Below are positions 52,472-61,904 of a DNA stretch of 64,000 nt, piece after piece; the first letter of the stretch is position 1; each line of letters begins with the position of its first letter. The notes under the pieces were generated by a model that saw nothing but the letters and a program-made list of their open reading frames with translations, had not been told where the DNA came from and ran no database searches. The translations under genes were made by a program, and so were the position numbers. This DNA is from Chryseobacterium sp. JJR-5R (GTDB lineage Bacteria; Bacteroidota; Bacteroidia; Flavobacteriales; Weeksellaceae): positions 2,480,001-2,544,000 of the forward strand of contig NZ_CP139137.1 in NCBI RefSeq assembly GCF_034047335.1. Reading direction: 5' to 3'.

Positions 52472-55363
52472 TTATTTTTGCTTAAGATCTTTATTAATTT
52501 GTTTTTCGGCGTTTTTTGCTCTGTCTTCCTGGGCTTCTTTTTCCTTCCGCTGCTGTCTCCGGGTCTTCTTTTCAGCTCTTTTTTCCTGACGGATTATTTT
52601 ATTGGTCTTCTTGTTGTAGACGGCATCCAGGATTCCCTGCCCCTTTTTGCTGAAAATTTTAATCTTCGGCTTATCATGGGTACCGGTAACCACTACCGGG
52701 AATCCGATAATTCCGCCCGGCAGGATCCCGATTCTTATCCTGAGGTCAAGAAGACCGTTAAAACTGGATGTTCCGCTTACCGTAGGCCTCAGGATCGAAA
52801 CCTTAAAGGTAAACTTATCCACATGGATCAGATTGTTTTTGATATGGGTTTCGATATTCACGCCTTTCATATCCGGATCATTGAATGCTTTTGACCCCAA
52901 ATTGTCGCCTACTGCAGAAAGCATCTTAAGATTCTTTACTTCTACATCCCTAAGATTTACTACGCCGCCTCCTTCAAGGGACGGATAGATAGGCTTCATG
53001 TTTTTATCAAAGTCGCCTTTCAGCTTATAATCTATGGAAACAATCCCTTTAACATCTTTTGCAGCCGTTGCCATTTCACGTACCATATCGATCTCTTTAT
53101 AAGCACGCTGGACATTAAAATCCAGTACTTTAAGCGCCACGTCATAATTGGCTGTTAACGGAGATTCATTCTGGTACCTTGCATCAATATTCATCCGGCT
53201 TCCGATAATATCGAAAGAGGTGTTTTTAAGGTACACCTGTCCTTTTTCCACTGCTGCATTTCCTTTGATGTGGTTTAATCCAAGCCCTTTAAACTCAACC
53301 TTTTTTGCATTTACAGTTAAAGCAACATCAAGATTATCAGGGACAATCACAACACCGCTGCTTTTCGGGTTCTCTACTTTTGCATATTCCACATCTATTG
53401 ATTTTTTGGAATTATCACCGTTCTTCAGGGCCATGAATTCATCAATCAAAATATAATTGGAGTTCAGCCCGAATTTTCCGTGAAGCGTTCCGCGCCTTTC
53501 AATAAAATAATTAATGGTGTTTAAAAGATAACCGTTCAGTGCAAAATCAGATTTTCCGTAGGTGGCAAAAAACTTCCTGAACCACATTTTCTCATTTTCA
53601 AACTGGAAATTCCCTTCTTTGATAAAAAATGACTTCGGCAGGTATTCTGTGGTTGCCTTTATGTTCTTTAAAATCAGGTTACCTTTATTATCGAGCCTGC
53701 TGTACTGTCCGTTCGTAGCGTAGCTCTGTCTTCCGTTCAATGAAAGGTCGGCCATGATCAGGCCGCTTACATCAAATCCTTTCTTCGCAAAAACCTTATA
53801 AATCCTTCCGATATTCAATACCCCTTTTGCGCGGACTTTGTATAATACGTCCTCAAAATTCTGAAGGTCTGCATTGATAAAGACCGGATTGCCTTCAAAA
53901 TCAAATTTAAAAGGATTCAGTTTCACTCCCAGGCTTTTGAAAGTACCGTCGGTATTGACAATATTGGCCACCATGCTGATATTCTGGATTGCATTCGGAT
54001 AGTATTTTGTTTTCAGCCAGCCGTTCTTCAGGTTGAGGTATCCGTCGGTTTTTGGGAATAGTTTCTTATCAAGGCTGAAAATCCCTTTCGACTGAATATT
54101 GGTATCCATCATCCCTCTCACATCAATATCTTTAAGCCCCAATGCCTGGTCCAGGGTCTGCAGGTTTACGGCTCCTTTGATATTGGCATTTACCATCATT
54201 TCATTCAGCCCTTTGGTCTGCACTACTGCTTTAAAGCTGTTGTTCGCGCCCAGGTCAAAGCTCAGGTTCTTAAGATCGATCCCCAACTGGTCTGTATTCA
54301 GGGAAGGAAGGTCAACATTCAGGTTCATATTCAGGTGGTTCATCGGCACCGGTGCCTTTCCGTTGGAAACGTAGCCGTCCTGTATAAACAGCCTTGCATT
54401 TAACCTGGGCTTCAGGTTTTTGGGTTCGCTGAACCTGCCTTTCAGGCTGAAAAACAGATCACTGTTGCCTTCTATCTTGGTATCTTTTGCCCAGTTCAGG
54501 TATTGGGGCGGCAATACGGAGATCATATCCCGGATGGTTGTTTTTTCCGAAGCGGCTTTGATATCAAGGTTATAACCGTCTTTCAGGATACTTACGAAAC
54601 CCGTAAATTTCAACGGCAGGTCATTGATCCTGAGCTCGTTTTTCCTCAATACAAAAGTTAATGCGTTGGTGTTGATTCTCGTAATTAGATCTGCATGAAG
54701 CGTTTTCTGTTGCGCGTAATAAATCCGGTTCAGGCTGAAATCAAGCTTGTTGATATCAAGGTCGGTTTCAAGATCGAAAATATCTTCACTCAGCCCTCCC
54801 TGTCCGGTATAATTAAGTCCTTTGGCATCCACCAGAACCCGGGCTGCATGGTCGTTGTATCTGATATTCCAGTTCTTCAGCTTGATAAAATCAAGCTTTA
54901 TGGAAGGGCCTGCAGCGGCAGTATCTTTAGGCTTTTCCGAAGGTTTTGAGACATAGACATTGTAGTTGGCCTCTCCTTTTGTATTAACGAATACATTGGC
55001 GTAGGCATCGGTAACGTATATCTCATCTATTTTCACCTGCCGGTCGAAGATCAGGTTTTTCAGGTTGATCCCTACGGAAACTTCCCTGGCTGCAAGCAGC
55101 GTATCATTCTGGAACGGTTTGGACCCCTTCAGTAAAAGATCATCCACGGTAACGGTAAGCGACGGGAAATGCCTGAAAAAAGTAAGATGCGTCTTGCGGT
55201 AATCCAGCTTGCCCGCCAAGTGCTTATTGGCAAATATCTTCACTTGTGAGGAGATGGTTCCCGGGAAAAGAATGGGCAAGATAAACATCAGAAAAAGAAT
55301 GGATGCTAGAGAAATCCCCGTCCATTTGAGGATTTTTAATATGATGTGTTTAAATTTTTTCAT
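52472..55363 (-). CDS. AsmA-family envelope protein
   Basis: The 963-residue protein has an N-terminal membrane anchor (WTGISLASILFLMFILPILF, about 15-34) and then the AsmA entry motif (FFRHFPSLTVTVDDLLLKG, about 61-79). A long stretch of alternating beta-strands follows, as in proteins that bridge the periplasm and take part in lipid transport or outer-membrane homeostasis. The C-terminal domain (VVNLRDVEVKNLKMLSAVGD) matches AsmA-like C-terminal regions. A highly basic coiled tail (KRAEKKTRRQQRKEKEAQED) ends it. It ends 12 bases before the alkB-like gene, so the two may share a transcript. Confidence 0.85.
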   Translation of the reverse strand: MKKFKHIILKILKWTGISLASILFLMFILPILFPGTISSQVKIFANKHLAGKLDYRKTHLTFFRHFPSLTVTVDDLLLKGSKPFQNDTLLAAREVSVGINLKNLIFDRQVKIDEIYVTDAYANVFVNTKGEANYNVYVSKPSEKPKDTAAAGPSIKLDFIKLKNWNIRYNDHAARVLVDAKGLNYTGQGGLSEDIFDLETDLDINKLDFSLNRIYYAQQKTLHADLITRINTNALTFVLRKNELRINDLPLKFTGFVSILKDGYNLDIKAASEKTTIRDMISVLPPQYLNWAKDTKIEGNSDLFFSLKGRFSEPKNLKPRLNARLFIQDGYVSNGKAPVPMNHLNMNLNVDLPSLNTDQLGIDLKNLSFDLGANNSFKAVVQTKGLNEMMVNANIKGAVNLQTLDQALGLKDIDVRGMMDTNIQSKGIFSLDKKLFPKTDGYLNLKNGWLKTKYYPNAIQNISMVANIVNTDGTFKSLGVKLNPFKFDFEGNPVFINADLQNFEDVLYKVRAKGVLNIGRIYKVFAKKGFDVSGLIMADLSLNGRQSYATNGQYSRLDNKGNLILKNIKATTEYLPKSFFIKEGNFQFENEKMWFRKFFATYGKSDFALNGYLLNTINYFIERRGTLHGKFGLNSNYILIDEFMALKNGDNSKKSIDVEYAKVENPKSSGVVIVPDNLDVALTVNAKKVEFKGLGLNHIKGNAAVEKGQVYLKNTSFDIIGSRMNIDARYQNESPLTANYDVALKVLDFNVQRAYKEIDMVREMATAAKDVKGIVSIDYKLKGDFDKNMKPIYPSLEGGGVVNLRDVEVKNLKMLSAVGDNLGSKAFNDPDMKGVNIETHIKNNLIHVDKFTFKVSILRPTVSGTSSFNGLLDLRIRIGILPGGIIGFPVVVTGTHDKPKIKIFSKKGQGILDAVYNKKTNKIIRQEKRAEKKTRRQQRKEKEAQEDRAKNAEKQINKDLKQK

Positions 55364-55524
55364 CTCCGGTTATTTTTGAAATTAACTCTTTACAGTTATC
55401 TAAAATCAAGCCATTGCAGTAGAGATCCAGGCCCCGAAGTACCACACACTGTAAGTATTGTTTAAAAATGAGGCAATTGGCACAGTTTATTCATAGCTTC
55501 ACCAACCCCATAAAAAATACAGGT

Positions 55525-55758
55525 ATGAATTATCAGGAAGCTGTAAAGCATAAGAAAGAATCTTTTAACAATGCAGATGAATCTGTTTTGAAACTGTTCC
55601 ACGTTGTGATTACCCCGGCCAATACGGATGAAAGCGCAAAGTATATTGAAGATTTCCTGAAGGATCCGGAATCATTTACGGATGAAAGCTGTAAGGAATA
55701 CTGCTCAGACGGAAACTATGAAGTGGTAAGCTTTAAGAAAGAAAAAGACGGCGAATAA
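55525..55758 (+). CDS. Small hypothetical protein
   Basis: I start at the ATG at 55525 (MNYQEAVKHKKESFNNADES), since the longer frame from 55468 begins in the presumed promoter region. The 77-residue product is acidic with two cysteines (ESCKEYCSDGNYEV). No family is recognised. It is transcribed away from the AsmA gene. Confidence 0.6.
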   Translation: MNYQEAVKHKKESFNNADESVLKLFHVVITPANTDESAKYIEDFLKDPESFTDESCKEYCSDGNYEVVSFKKEKDGE

Positions 55759-55832
55759 AAAGGTTTATGCTGTCTGAAAACCGGCAGCTAGATACGATTC
55801 AATATATGTTCAAGTTCTGCAATAAATTCTGC

Positions 55833-56249
55833 CTACGCAGGATTTATTTTTTTACAGGCTTCTTCTGTCTCATACCACTCCCACCGGTCTACCTCCGGGA
55901 TTTCCAGCTTCTTTCCGGAGCGCGGCGGCCAGTCTATCAGGACGGTATTGCTGTATAAACCGGACAGTTCCAGGTCACTTTCCAGTGCCCAGGCATGCAC
56001 TGTCTTACCGGATTTCTGTTTTACCGGCTGCAGCGGGATAAAATTCCCGTTGATATTTTTCCCTGTCTCTTCTTCAAACTCAATAAGGGCCCGATCCAGC
56101 AGGTTTTCCCCTTCTAAGGCCTCGCCTTTCGGGACAGACCATGCGCCCAGGTCTTTATTCTTCCAGAACGGACCGCCCGGATGCACCAGGAAATAAAATA
56201 TTTTCCCGTGTTCTCTTTTGAATAATAAGATGCCTGCGCTTGTTTTCAT
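55833..56249 (-). CDS. Nudix hydrolase
   Basis: The 138-residue protein has an N-terminal AGILLFKREHGKIFYFLVHP strand pair and the Nudix box PKGEALEGENLLDRALIEFEEETG. This is the classic GX5EX7REUXEEXG motif except that the arginine before the first glutamate is isoleucine (LIEFEEETG). The metal-binding EExxE glutamates are intact. Members hydrolyse nucleoside diphosphate derivatives such as Ap4A. It follows the XRE-type regulator gene by 19 bases on the same strand. Confidence 0.85.
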   Translation of the reverse strand: MKTSAGILLFKREHGKIFYFLVHPGGPFWKNKDLGAWSVPKGEALEGENLLDRALIEFEEETGKNINGNFIPLQPVKQKSGKTVHAWALESDLELSGLYSNTVLIDWPPRSGKKLEIPEVDRWEWYETEEACKKINPA

Positions 56250-56268
56250 GTTGGAATAGTGCCTGGAG

Positions 56269-56676
56269 TTAACCGTTTTTGATCAGGGCATCCAGCCGGG
56301 CCATCATTTCGTCTTTCTCTCTAAGCATGCGCTCGTAAAGGGAAATTTTTTCTTCATGAATCTTTATGATTTCTGCAATTGGATTAACATTATAAGTACC
56401 GACAGAACTGGCAAAAAACGCTCCGTTATGAAATGTATTTGAAATTACATTGATGGCCTGTTCTTCATCAAAATTCTGAAAAGCTTCTACCGGAATTTTC
56501 ATGACTTCGGAGATTTGCTTTAACAGAGAATCATCAATAACATCCTTTTGTTCCATTATGGATATTTTTTTCTGATTCCAGTCTCCTCCGAGGTCGAAGG
56601 CTAAAGCTTCCTGCTTGATGCCCAGCATTTCCCTGAACCGTTTGACGTTGCGTCCCTGATGTATTTTCTGTTCCAT
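56269..56676 (-). CDS. XRE-family HTH regulator
   Basis: The 135-residue protein has an N-terminal lambda-repressor-type HTH (RNVKRFREMLGIKQEALAFD, about 9-28) and a C-terminal coiled-coil (IIKIHEEKISLYERMLREKD) that likely mediates dimerisation. Similar small flavobacterial regulators are common. It starts divergently from the 57-kb plus-strand gene and lies directly upstream of the Nudix gene, which is its most likely operon partner. Confidence 0.8.
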   Translation of the reverse strand: MEQKIHQGRNVKRFREMLGIKQEALAFDLGGDWNQKKISIMEQKDVIDDSLLKQISEVMKIPVEAFQNFDEEQAINVISNTFHNGAFFASSVGTYNVNPIAEIIKIHEEKISLYERMLREKDEMMARLDALIKNG

Positions 56677-56842
56677 GTGTTTTTATTTTTATCAGCCGTA
56701 AATATACGGTGGTTCCGTTAAAATCCGAAAGGTTGAAGTAAAAATTATTCCGGTAAAAATCCCGATTTTTATGACTATAATATCCGGGCAGGAATTGAAT
56801 ATCTTTTCTCAGCAGCCGTACTTTGCACAAAAACATATCCAT

Positions 56843-57370
56843 ATGAAAAAAAGAAAAACAAATTTTGAAGCCGATTTCTGGGCAGGATATACCGGCGGAT
56901 GCCCGCTGCAGCTGTTCGATGCATTTTTCGGTAAACATTCTTTAAGCGAAGCCAAAGGGCTGCTGTTTTCCATGATGGAATATCCGGTGAAGAAAAAAGT
57001 ACTTTCAGAAAAAGATCCTTCCGTGGTCTTTTATTTCTATCTGTCGATGCGTTCCTTTATCCGTGCCGGCTTCAAGATCAGCCTGTTGCAGGAGAAATAC
57101 AAGTGTACACAAACTGCGGAATATAATCCGCAGGCCATGCAGGGAGCATTGTCGGATAAAGAATACGCTGACCCTTTCCTGGTATTCCAAAAGGCTTTTA
57201 ACGGGTACAGCCTGAAGGAATTTGATTTTTTCATCACCGGGATTGCTTATTTTTCGTTAGGGCCTTACGGAGACTACCCTGAAGGGAACAGCATATCACC
57301 GTTCCTGCACCTGCAGAAAATGCTGGATGCCGCAAAGGTGATTCTTGAACGGCGCATAAAGGATGAATAA
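56843..57370 (+). CDS. Hypothetical cytoplasmic protein
   Basis: I choose the start at 56843 (MKKRKTNFEADFWAGYTGGC); the longer frame from 56771 begins within the divergent promoter region. The 175-residue product is helical, with FWAGYTGGCPLQLFDAFFG and FDFFITGIAYFSLGPYGDYP as conspicuous stretches. It has no signal peptide and no known family. It is divergent from the XRE regulator, so it may be a regulated partner. Confidence 0.6.
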   Translation: MKKRKTNFEADFWAGYTGGCPLQLFDAFFGKHSLSEAKGLLFSMMEYPVKKKVLSEKDPSVVFYFYLSMRSFIRAGFKISLLQEKYKCTQTAEYNPQAMQGALSDKEYADPFLVFQKAFNGYSLKEFDFFITGIAYFSLGPYGDYPEGNSISPFLHLQKMLDAAKVILERRIKDE

Positions 57371-57409
57371 TGTGTCATGTTACCTTTCTTTTGATGAAGA
57401 GTTCAGATA

Positions 57410-57605
57410 GTTAAAACAGGGTTGTTTGTAATTTCCTGCCATTGCAGAAAGTCTCCGGCAGGTTGCGGGAAAGTTCCTGCAGGTGCGGTTTGTTTAAAAC
57501 AGAAGTGTTTGTAATCTCCGGAGGGCTCCGGAAGTCTCCTGCAGGTTGTGGCAAAGCTTCGGAGAACTCCGTTTGTTTAAAACAAGAGTATTTGTAATCT
57601 CCGGA
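57410..57605. repeat. Tandem array of about 83-bp units (2.4 copies)
   Basis: Units start at 57410, 57492 and 57575 with (A/G)(G/T)TTAAAACA, followed by TTTGTAAT(C/T)TCC. The units contain CTGCAGGT(T/G) and CGGAGG motifs and are moderately GC-rich compared with flanking DNA. Copies differ, so the array is not recent. Confidence 0.75.
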
Positions 57606-57697
57606 GGACGCTAATGGCACATGAATTCGGATTAGCTTTTGAAGAAAGTGCATCAAAAAGTTAATAATTAATAGGCAATTATGTATAAGAAATGTTT

Positions 57698-58200
57698 GTT
57701 TGGCAGTTCATCGGTTCTCAATACATTTTTCTCCGCTATGCTGCGAAAAACACTCGAACTGACGAGGCGATTGATTGAATGGCAAACTTTGTACATCGTC
57801 ACTTCGAGTAGCTTTTGAAGAAAGCCTATCGAGAAGTTAGTGAATTGAAAAGTTTCAGTTTATCTTAAAAGTATTGTTTGGGAGTTCACCGGTTCCCGAT
57901 ACATTTTTCTCCGCTACGCTGCGAAAAACACTCGAACTGACGAGGCGATTGATTGAATGGCAAACTTTGTACATCGTCACTTCGAGTAGCTTTTGAAGAA
58001 AGCGTATCGAGAAGTTAGTGAATTGAAAAGTTTCGATTTATCTTAAAAGTATTGTTTGGAAGTGCACCGGTTCTCAATACATTTTTCTCCGCTACGCTGC
58101 GAAAAACACTCGAACTGACGAGGCGATTGATTGAATGGCAAACTTTGTACATCGTCACTTCGAGTAGCTTTTGAAGAAAGCGTATCGAGAAGTTAGTGAT
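57698..58200. repeat. Three 178-bp tandem repeats of REP-like type
   Basis: Units start at 57698, 57876 and 58054 with GTTTGG, spaced exactly 178 bases, and are nearly identical. Each holds two related inverted halves: CTCAATACATTTTTCTCCGC through CACTCGAACTGACG, and CGTCACTTCGAGTAGC through GTATCGAGAAG. In RNA or single-stranded DNA these can pair as a large cruciform, like bacterial interspersed mosaic elements. A further partial start (GTTTGGAAG) follows at about 58231. Confidence 0.88.
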
Positions 58201-58310
58201 TGATAGGCCTTAATGTATAAGAAATGTTTGTTTGGAAGTTGTGATTAGATTCTCGATAATCACGATTACATCTGGAACCCGGTGAGTAATACTGATGAGG
58301 GTTAACCACA

Positions 58311-58342
58311 TAAAAAATTCAGCCTTTATCATCAAAAGGCTG
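58311..58342 (-). terminator. Terminator of the carotenoid operon
   Basis: CAGCCTTT and AAAGGCTG pair around a seven-base loop, followed by AATTTTTT on the minus strand, 46 bases past the last gene of the operon. Confidence 0.85.
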
Positions 58343-58388
58343 TGTAATGTATCCCAAAAAAATTAAAAAAATATAAAGAAAACTTCTG

Positions 58389-59105
58389 TCAAGCTTCTGC
58401 CATCACCGGCTCAGTTTCCGGATCCGGTTTCTTGAACTTCTGGAATAAATAGATATTCCAGAGGATCATTTCATAGCCGTAAGCCGTATCTTCAATAGGA
58501 ATGGTGAGGATCCTGATCCCGAGGAATTCCGCAGGATTGTAATTCACGATCGGAGATTCAAGGCCGGTACCGGTAAGGATGCCGTTGACCATCAGGAAGC
58601 CTGGCATCAGCATCAGGTATATAAAGGAAGCTTTGCCGATCCATCTTGATTTTAAAACAAAATACAGCATAAACAGGGTAAACGCCGTGGTGGCCAGAGT
58701 CATGGAGGTGTATATTTTTTCACGGAAATAAACAGCCCCGATTACGGAAAGGATCATTGCTACGATGACAAATATCTTTTCGGGAAGCGGCTTCCAGTCC
58801 AGCTTAAAAAATTTATTCAGGCAGAAATAGGTGAAGATGCATGAAAAAGGGATACAGAAAAAGAAGAGTATTTCTTCAATGGGAAGGTCTAAAATCCTTA
58901 ACCCGACGAGGTAACGGTCATTGAACCACCATACCCCTATGCTGGTAAACCAGGCATCCCAGATGATGAATACCAGTGCTACGATGAAGGAAGCTTTCAG
59001 AAAAGCCCCGAAATGCCTGTTGAATTTCAGCTTATGATGAAACGAAAAAATAAAGCAGACGATAATGGTAAAAAAGTTAATCAGCAGGTAGGTATAAGGC
59101 AGCAT
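58389..59105 (-). CDS. crtY: Lycopene cyclase, CrtYcd-like membrane protein
   Basis: The 238-residue protein has six to seven membrane helices. It carries the paired motifs LPIEEILFFF (about 74-83) and IPIEDTAYGYE (about 205-215), characteristic of the fused lycopene cyclase domain (heterodimeric CrtYc/CrtYd type, fused in Bacteroidota). It closes the ends of lycopene to form beta-carotene. It is the last gene of the operon and begins three bases after crtZ. Length and membrane pattern fit the family. Confidence 0.88.
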   Translation of the reverse strand: MLPYTYLLINFFTIIVCFIFSFHHKLKFNRHFGAFLKASFIVALVFIIWDAWFTSIGVWWFNDRYLVGLRILDLPIEEILFFFCIPFSCIFTYFCLNKFFKLDWKPLPEKIFVIVAMILSVIGAVYFREKIYTSMTLATTAFTLFMLYFVLKSRWIGKASFIYLMLMPGFLMVNGILTGTGLESPIVNYNPAEFLGIRILTIPIEDTAYGYEMILWNIYLFQKFKKPDPETEPVMAEA

Positions 59106-59108
59106 GGA

Positions 59109-59564
59109 TTATTTGTTTTTATTAAAGTACATCTGAAAATATTTCACGGGTACCCAAAGAAATCCGAAACACTCGCCTTTTTCTTTGCCTGTATGCTTAT
59201 GGTGCTGCTTGTGCGCACGGCGGATGGCTAACAGGTACGGGTTCTGGGTGTCCCGAAGCACTTTGATCCTTTGGTGAATGAAGATATCATGGACGAAAAA
59301 ATAAGCCATCCCGTACAAAGTAATACCTAATGCAATGTAGAACCAGTGGTTAAAGCCCTGGACTGTTCCGTAAGCCATAAGAAGGATGGACGGAAGCGCA
59401 AAGATGAGGAAGAAATAATCATTCTTTTCCATAGGGCCGTCAGTGCTGTGGTCATGGTGGTCTCTGTGCAGTGCCCAGAGAAATCCGTGCATCACATATT
59501 TATGGGTCAGCCAGGTTATCCCTTCCATCACAAAAAAAGTAGCTGCTACAATTAGAAAATTCAT
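59109..59564 (-). CDS. crtZ: Beta-carotene hydroxylase
   Basis: The 151-residue membrane protein contains the histidine clusters of the fatty-acid hydroxylase/CrtZ family: HKYVMHG (about 16-22), HRDHHDH (about 29-35), HDIFIHQR and RRAHKQHHKH. These bind a di-iron centre that hydroxylates both rings of beta-carotene to zeaxanthin. The order after crtB and before crtY agrees with a zeaxanthin-type pathway in the inner membrane. Confidence 0.9.
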   Translation of the reverse strand: MNFLIVAATFFVMEGITWLTHKYVMHGFLWALHRDHHDHSTDGPMEKNDYFFLIFALPSILLMAYGTVQGFNHWFYIALGITLYGMAYFFVHDIFIHQRIKVLRDTQNPYLLAIRRAHKQHHKHTGKEKGECFGFLWVPVKYFQMYFNKNK

Positions 59565-59591
59565 ATTAACGGTTTAGGATGTAAATTTTAT

Positions 59592-60428
59592 CTATAAAAA
59601 TGAAGTCTTGTACTGTACATAGCTGCTCATCATCAGGGAAATCTTGGCACCGTTGGATATCCTGATCCTTTCGCTCAGAATGGCATTCGCAGATTTTCTT
59701 TTGATCTTCCTGAACAGGGAAATATAATACCGGTAGGCCAGATAAACCCCGAACCGTGCGGAAGGCGGGAGCTTTTTGATCCCGATCAGTGCCTGCCTGA
59801 ATTCTTCTTCAATTTCCTTTTCAATAGAGGATTTTACGTTATTATCAAACAGGGAGAAATCAAGGTTCGGGAAATAACTGCGTCCTAAGGTATGGTAATC
59901 GTCTTTCATATCCCTTAAAAAGTTCACTTTCTGAAATGCGGACCCAAGCACCATGGCATACGGCTTAAGCCTTTCAAACTGTTCCTTGTCCCCGTTAACG
60001 AAAATCTGAAGGCACATCAGGCCCACCACTTCTGCCGAACCCAGAATGTATTCCTTGTAAAGGTCTGAATTATAATCAAGCTTCTGAAGATCCATTTCCA
60101 TGCTTTTCAGAAACCGGAGGATGAGCTTTTTATCAATAGCAAACCAGTGTACCGTTTCCTGAAAAGACTGCATGATCGGGTTCAGGGAAATACGGTCTTC
60201 GAGTGCCTGGAACGTATCTTCCTTGAATTTGGCCAGCAGCCTTTCCTTATCATATTCATGAAAGCTGTCTACAATCTCATCGGCAAGCCGTACATATCCA
60301 TAGATGGCATATATAGGATTCCTGATGCTGGAAGAAAGGGCAAGGATTCCCAGCGAGAAACTGGTACTGTACTGTTTTGTTGTCTCTTTACTTACTTTAT
60401 AGGCGAGATCATCAAATAGTTTTTTCAT
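59592..60428 (-). CDS. crtB: Phytoene synthase
   Basis: The 278-residue protein has the two aspartate-rich motifs of squalene/phytoene synthases, RLADEIVDSF (about 47-56) and FLRDMKDDYHTLGRSYFP (about 171-188). It also has the conserved start YSTSFSLGILAL. It joins two geranylgeranyl diphosphates into phytoene, the first committed step. It begins one base after the crtI stop codon, indicating translational coupling. Confidence 0.92.
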   Translation of the reverse strand: MKKLFDDLAYKVSKETTKQYSTSFSLGILALSSSIRNPIYAIYGYVRLADEIVDSFHEYDKERLLAKFKEDTFQALEDRISLNPIMQSFQETVHWFAIDKKLILRFLKSMEMDLQKLDYNSDLYKEYILGSAEVVGLMCLQIFVNGDKEQFERLKPYAMVLGSAFQKVNFLRDMKDDYHTLGRSYFPNLDFSLFDNNVKSSIEKEIEEEFRQALIGIKKLPPSARFGVYLAYRYYISLFRKIKRKSANAILSERIRISNGAKISLMMSSYVQYKTSFL

Positions 60429-60429
60429 A

Positions 60430-61902
60430 TCAATTTATTTTGGTGGCTTCGTTTGCAGCTATTTTTCCGGAGATGATGGACGGCGGTACGCCCGGACCGG
60501 GAACGGTAAGCTGCCCCGTGTAGAAAAGGTTTTTTATCTTTTTGTTTCTTAATGACGGTTTTAAGACGGCAGTTTGGGAAAGGGTGTTGGCAAGGCCGTA
60601 GGCATTCCCTTTATAGGCATTGTAATCTTCCTGGAAATCTTTGACGCAGTAGCTTCTTTTATAATCAATTTTCAGCAGAAGATCAGATGCGCCGGTATGC
60701 TTTTCCAGCCTCAGCATCATTTCCATGAAATAACGTTCCCTGATCTCTTCGGAGTCTTCAATCCCCGGTGCTACGGGCATCAGGAGAAATACATTCTCAC
60801 CATGCTCCGGCGCTACGGAAGGATCTGTTTTTGAAGGACAGCATACATAGAACAGCGGCTTGGTAGGCCATTTTTTATCTTTATAAATTTCTTCGGTATG
60901 AAGCTCCAGGTCGTTTTCAAAAAACAGAGTATGGTGCTTAAGGTTTGGGATTTTTTCCTTTATCCCTAAATAATAGATCAGACAGGAAGGCGCAAAAACC
61001 CGTTTTTCCCAATAGTCTTCGTCATAGTTCCTGTATTCTTCCGGAAGCAGCTTAGATTCGGTATGGTGGTAATCTGAGGAAGCAATAATCACATCAAAAT
61101 CAATTTCCTCCCGGTTAACCGTTAATGATGAGGCCTTCTTACCTGCCACGTTGATTTTCTGTACATCAGCATTCAGATAGACCTCTGTTCCGTGGTCTTC
61201 TGCTACCTCTTTCATGGCATCAATAATTTTGGAAAACCCGCCCATCGGGTACCAGGTTCCCAGCTTATAGCCCCCGTAGTTCATTAAACTGTACAGTGCG
61301 GGTATGTCTTTGGGTGCGGCTCCCAGGAAAATCACGGGAAATTCCATAAGGACAATTAATTTGGGATGGGTGAAGTATTTCCTTACAAAACGCTGGAAGT
61401 TGGTCAGGAGATCAAGCTTGAATGCACTTTTGGCGATCTTGGGAGACATGAACTCAAACCATGAATAACAGGGCTTATTGACAAAATCCTTCATCCCCAC
61501 TTCATATTTATACTGCGCATCGTTCATGAATTCATCCAGCTTCTTCCCTGCACCCTTTTCGGTTCTTTCAAAAAGGGCCTTCATTTCTTCATAATTCTGC
61601 GGGATGTTCATGGTACTGTCTGAAAATACCATTTCAAACTGCGGATCTAAAGGGACAAGGGTATAAAAATCGGCAGCGGATTTCCCGAAATCATTGAAGA
61701 ACGATTCGATGATATCAGGCATCCAGTACCAGCTGGGGCCCATATCAAAGGTATAGCCATTGTCTGTTTTAAACTGCCTGGCCCGTCCGCCCACCTCGCT
61801 GTTTTTTTCGAAAAGGTGAACTTCATGTCCTTCCTTTGAAGCATAGGCAGCTGCGGACAGCCCTGAAAATCCTGATCCTATGACCGCAATTTTTTTCGCC
61901 AT
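60430..61902 (-). CDS. crtI: Phytoene desaturase
   Basis: The 490-residue protein opens with the FAD-binding GSGFSGLSAAAYA (about 8-20) and FEKNSEVGGRAR, and ends with the CrtI signature YTGQLTVPGPGVPPSIISGK. These are the marks of CrtI-type desaturases, which convert phytoene to lycopene. It starts two bases after the regulator gene and is coupled to crtB. The length is normal for the family. Confidence 0.93.
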   Translation of the reverse strand: MAKKIAVIGSGFSGLSAAAYASKEGHEVHLFEKNSEVGGRARQFKTDNGYTFDMGPSWYWMPDIIESFFNDFGKSAADFYTLVPLDPQFEMVFSDSTMNIPQNYEEMKALFERTEKGAGKKLDEFMNDAQYKYEVGMKDFVNKPCYSWFEFMSPKIAKSAFKLDLLTNFQRFVRKYFTHPKLIVLMEFPVIFLGAAPKDIPALYSLMNYGGYKLGTWYPMGGFSKIIDAMKEVAEDHGTEVYLNADVQKINVAGKKASSLTVNREEIDFDVIIASSDYHHTESKLLPEEYRNYDEDYWEKRVFAPSCLIYYLGIKEKIPNLKHHTLFFENDLELHTEEIYKDKKWPTKPLFYVCCPSKTDPSVAPEHGENVFLLMPVAPGIEDSEEIRERYFMEMMLRLEKHTGASDLLLKIDYKRSYCVKDFQEDYNAYKGNAYGLANTLSQTAVLKPSLRNKKIKNLFYTGQLTVPGPGVPPSIISGKIAANEATKIN

Positions 61903-61904
61903 TT

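Larger units (their letters stand above)
57371..58310. other. Gene-free kilobase with repeat arrays
   Basis: No supportable gene lies between the hypothetical gene and the carotenoid operon. The region consists mainly of two tandem repeat arrays, listed separately. A minus-strand frame at 57411-57656 exists only because the 83-base repeats lack stops in one frame. Confidence 0.7.

Noticed and set aside
57411-57656. 81-codon minus-strand frame over the 83-bp repeats
   Set aside because: It exists because the repeat unit lacks stops in one frame; the units differ without regard to codon position.
57698-58200. Possible CRISPR array
   Set aside because: Units are 178 bases, contiguous and without unique spacers; no cas gene in the window.
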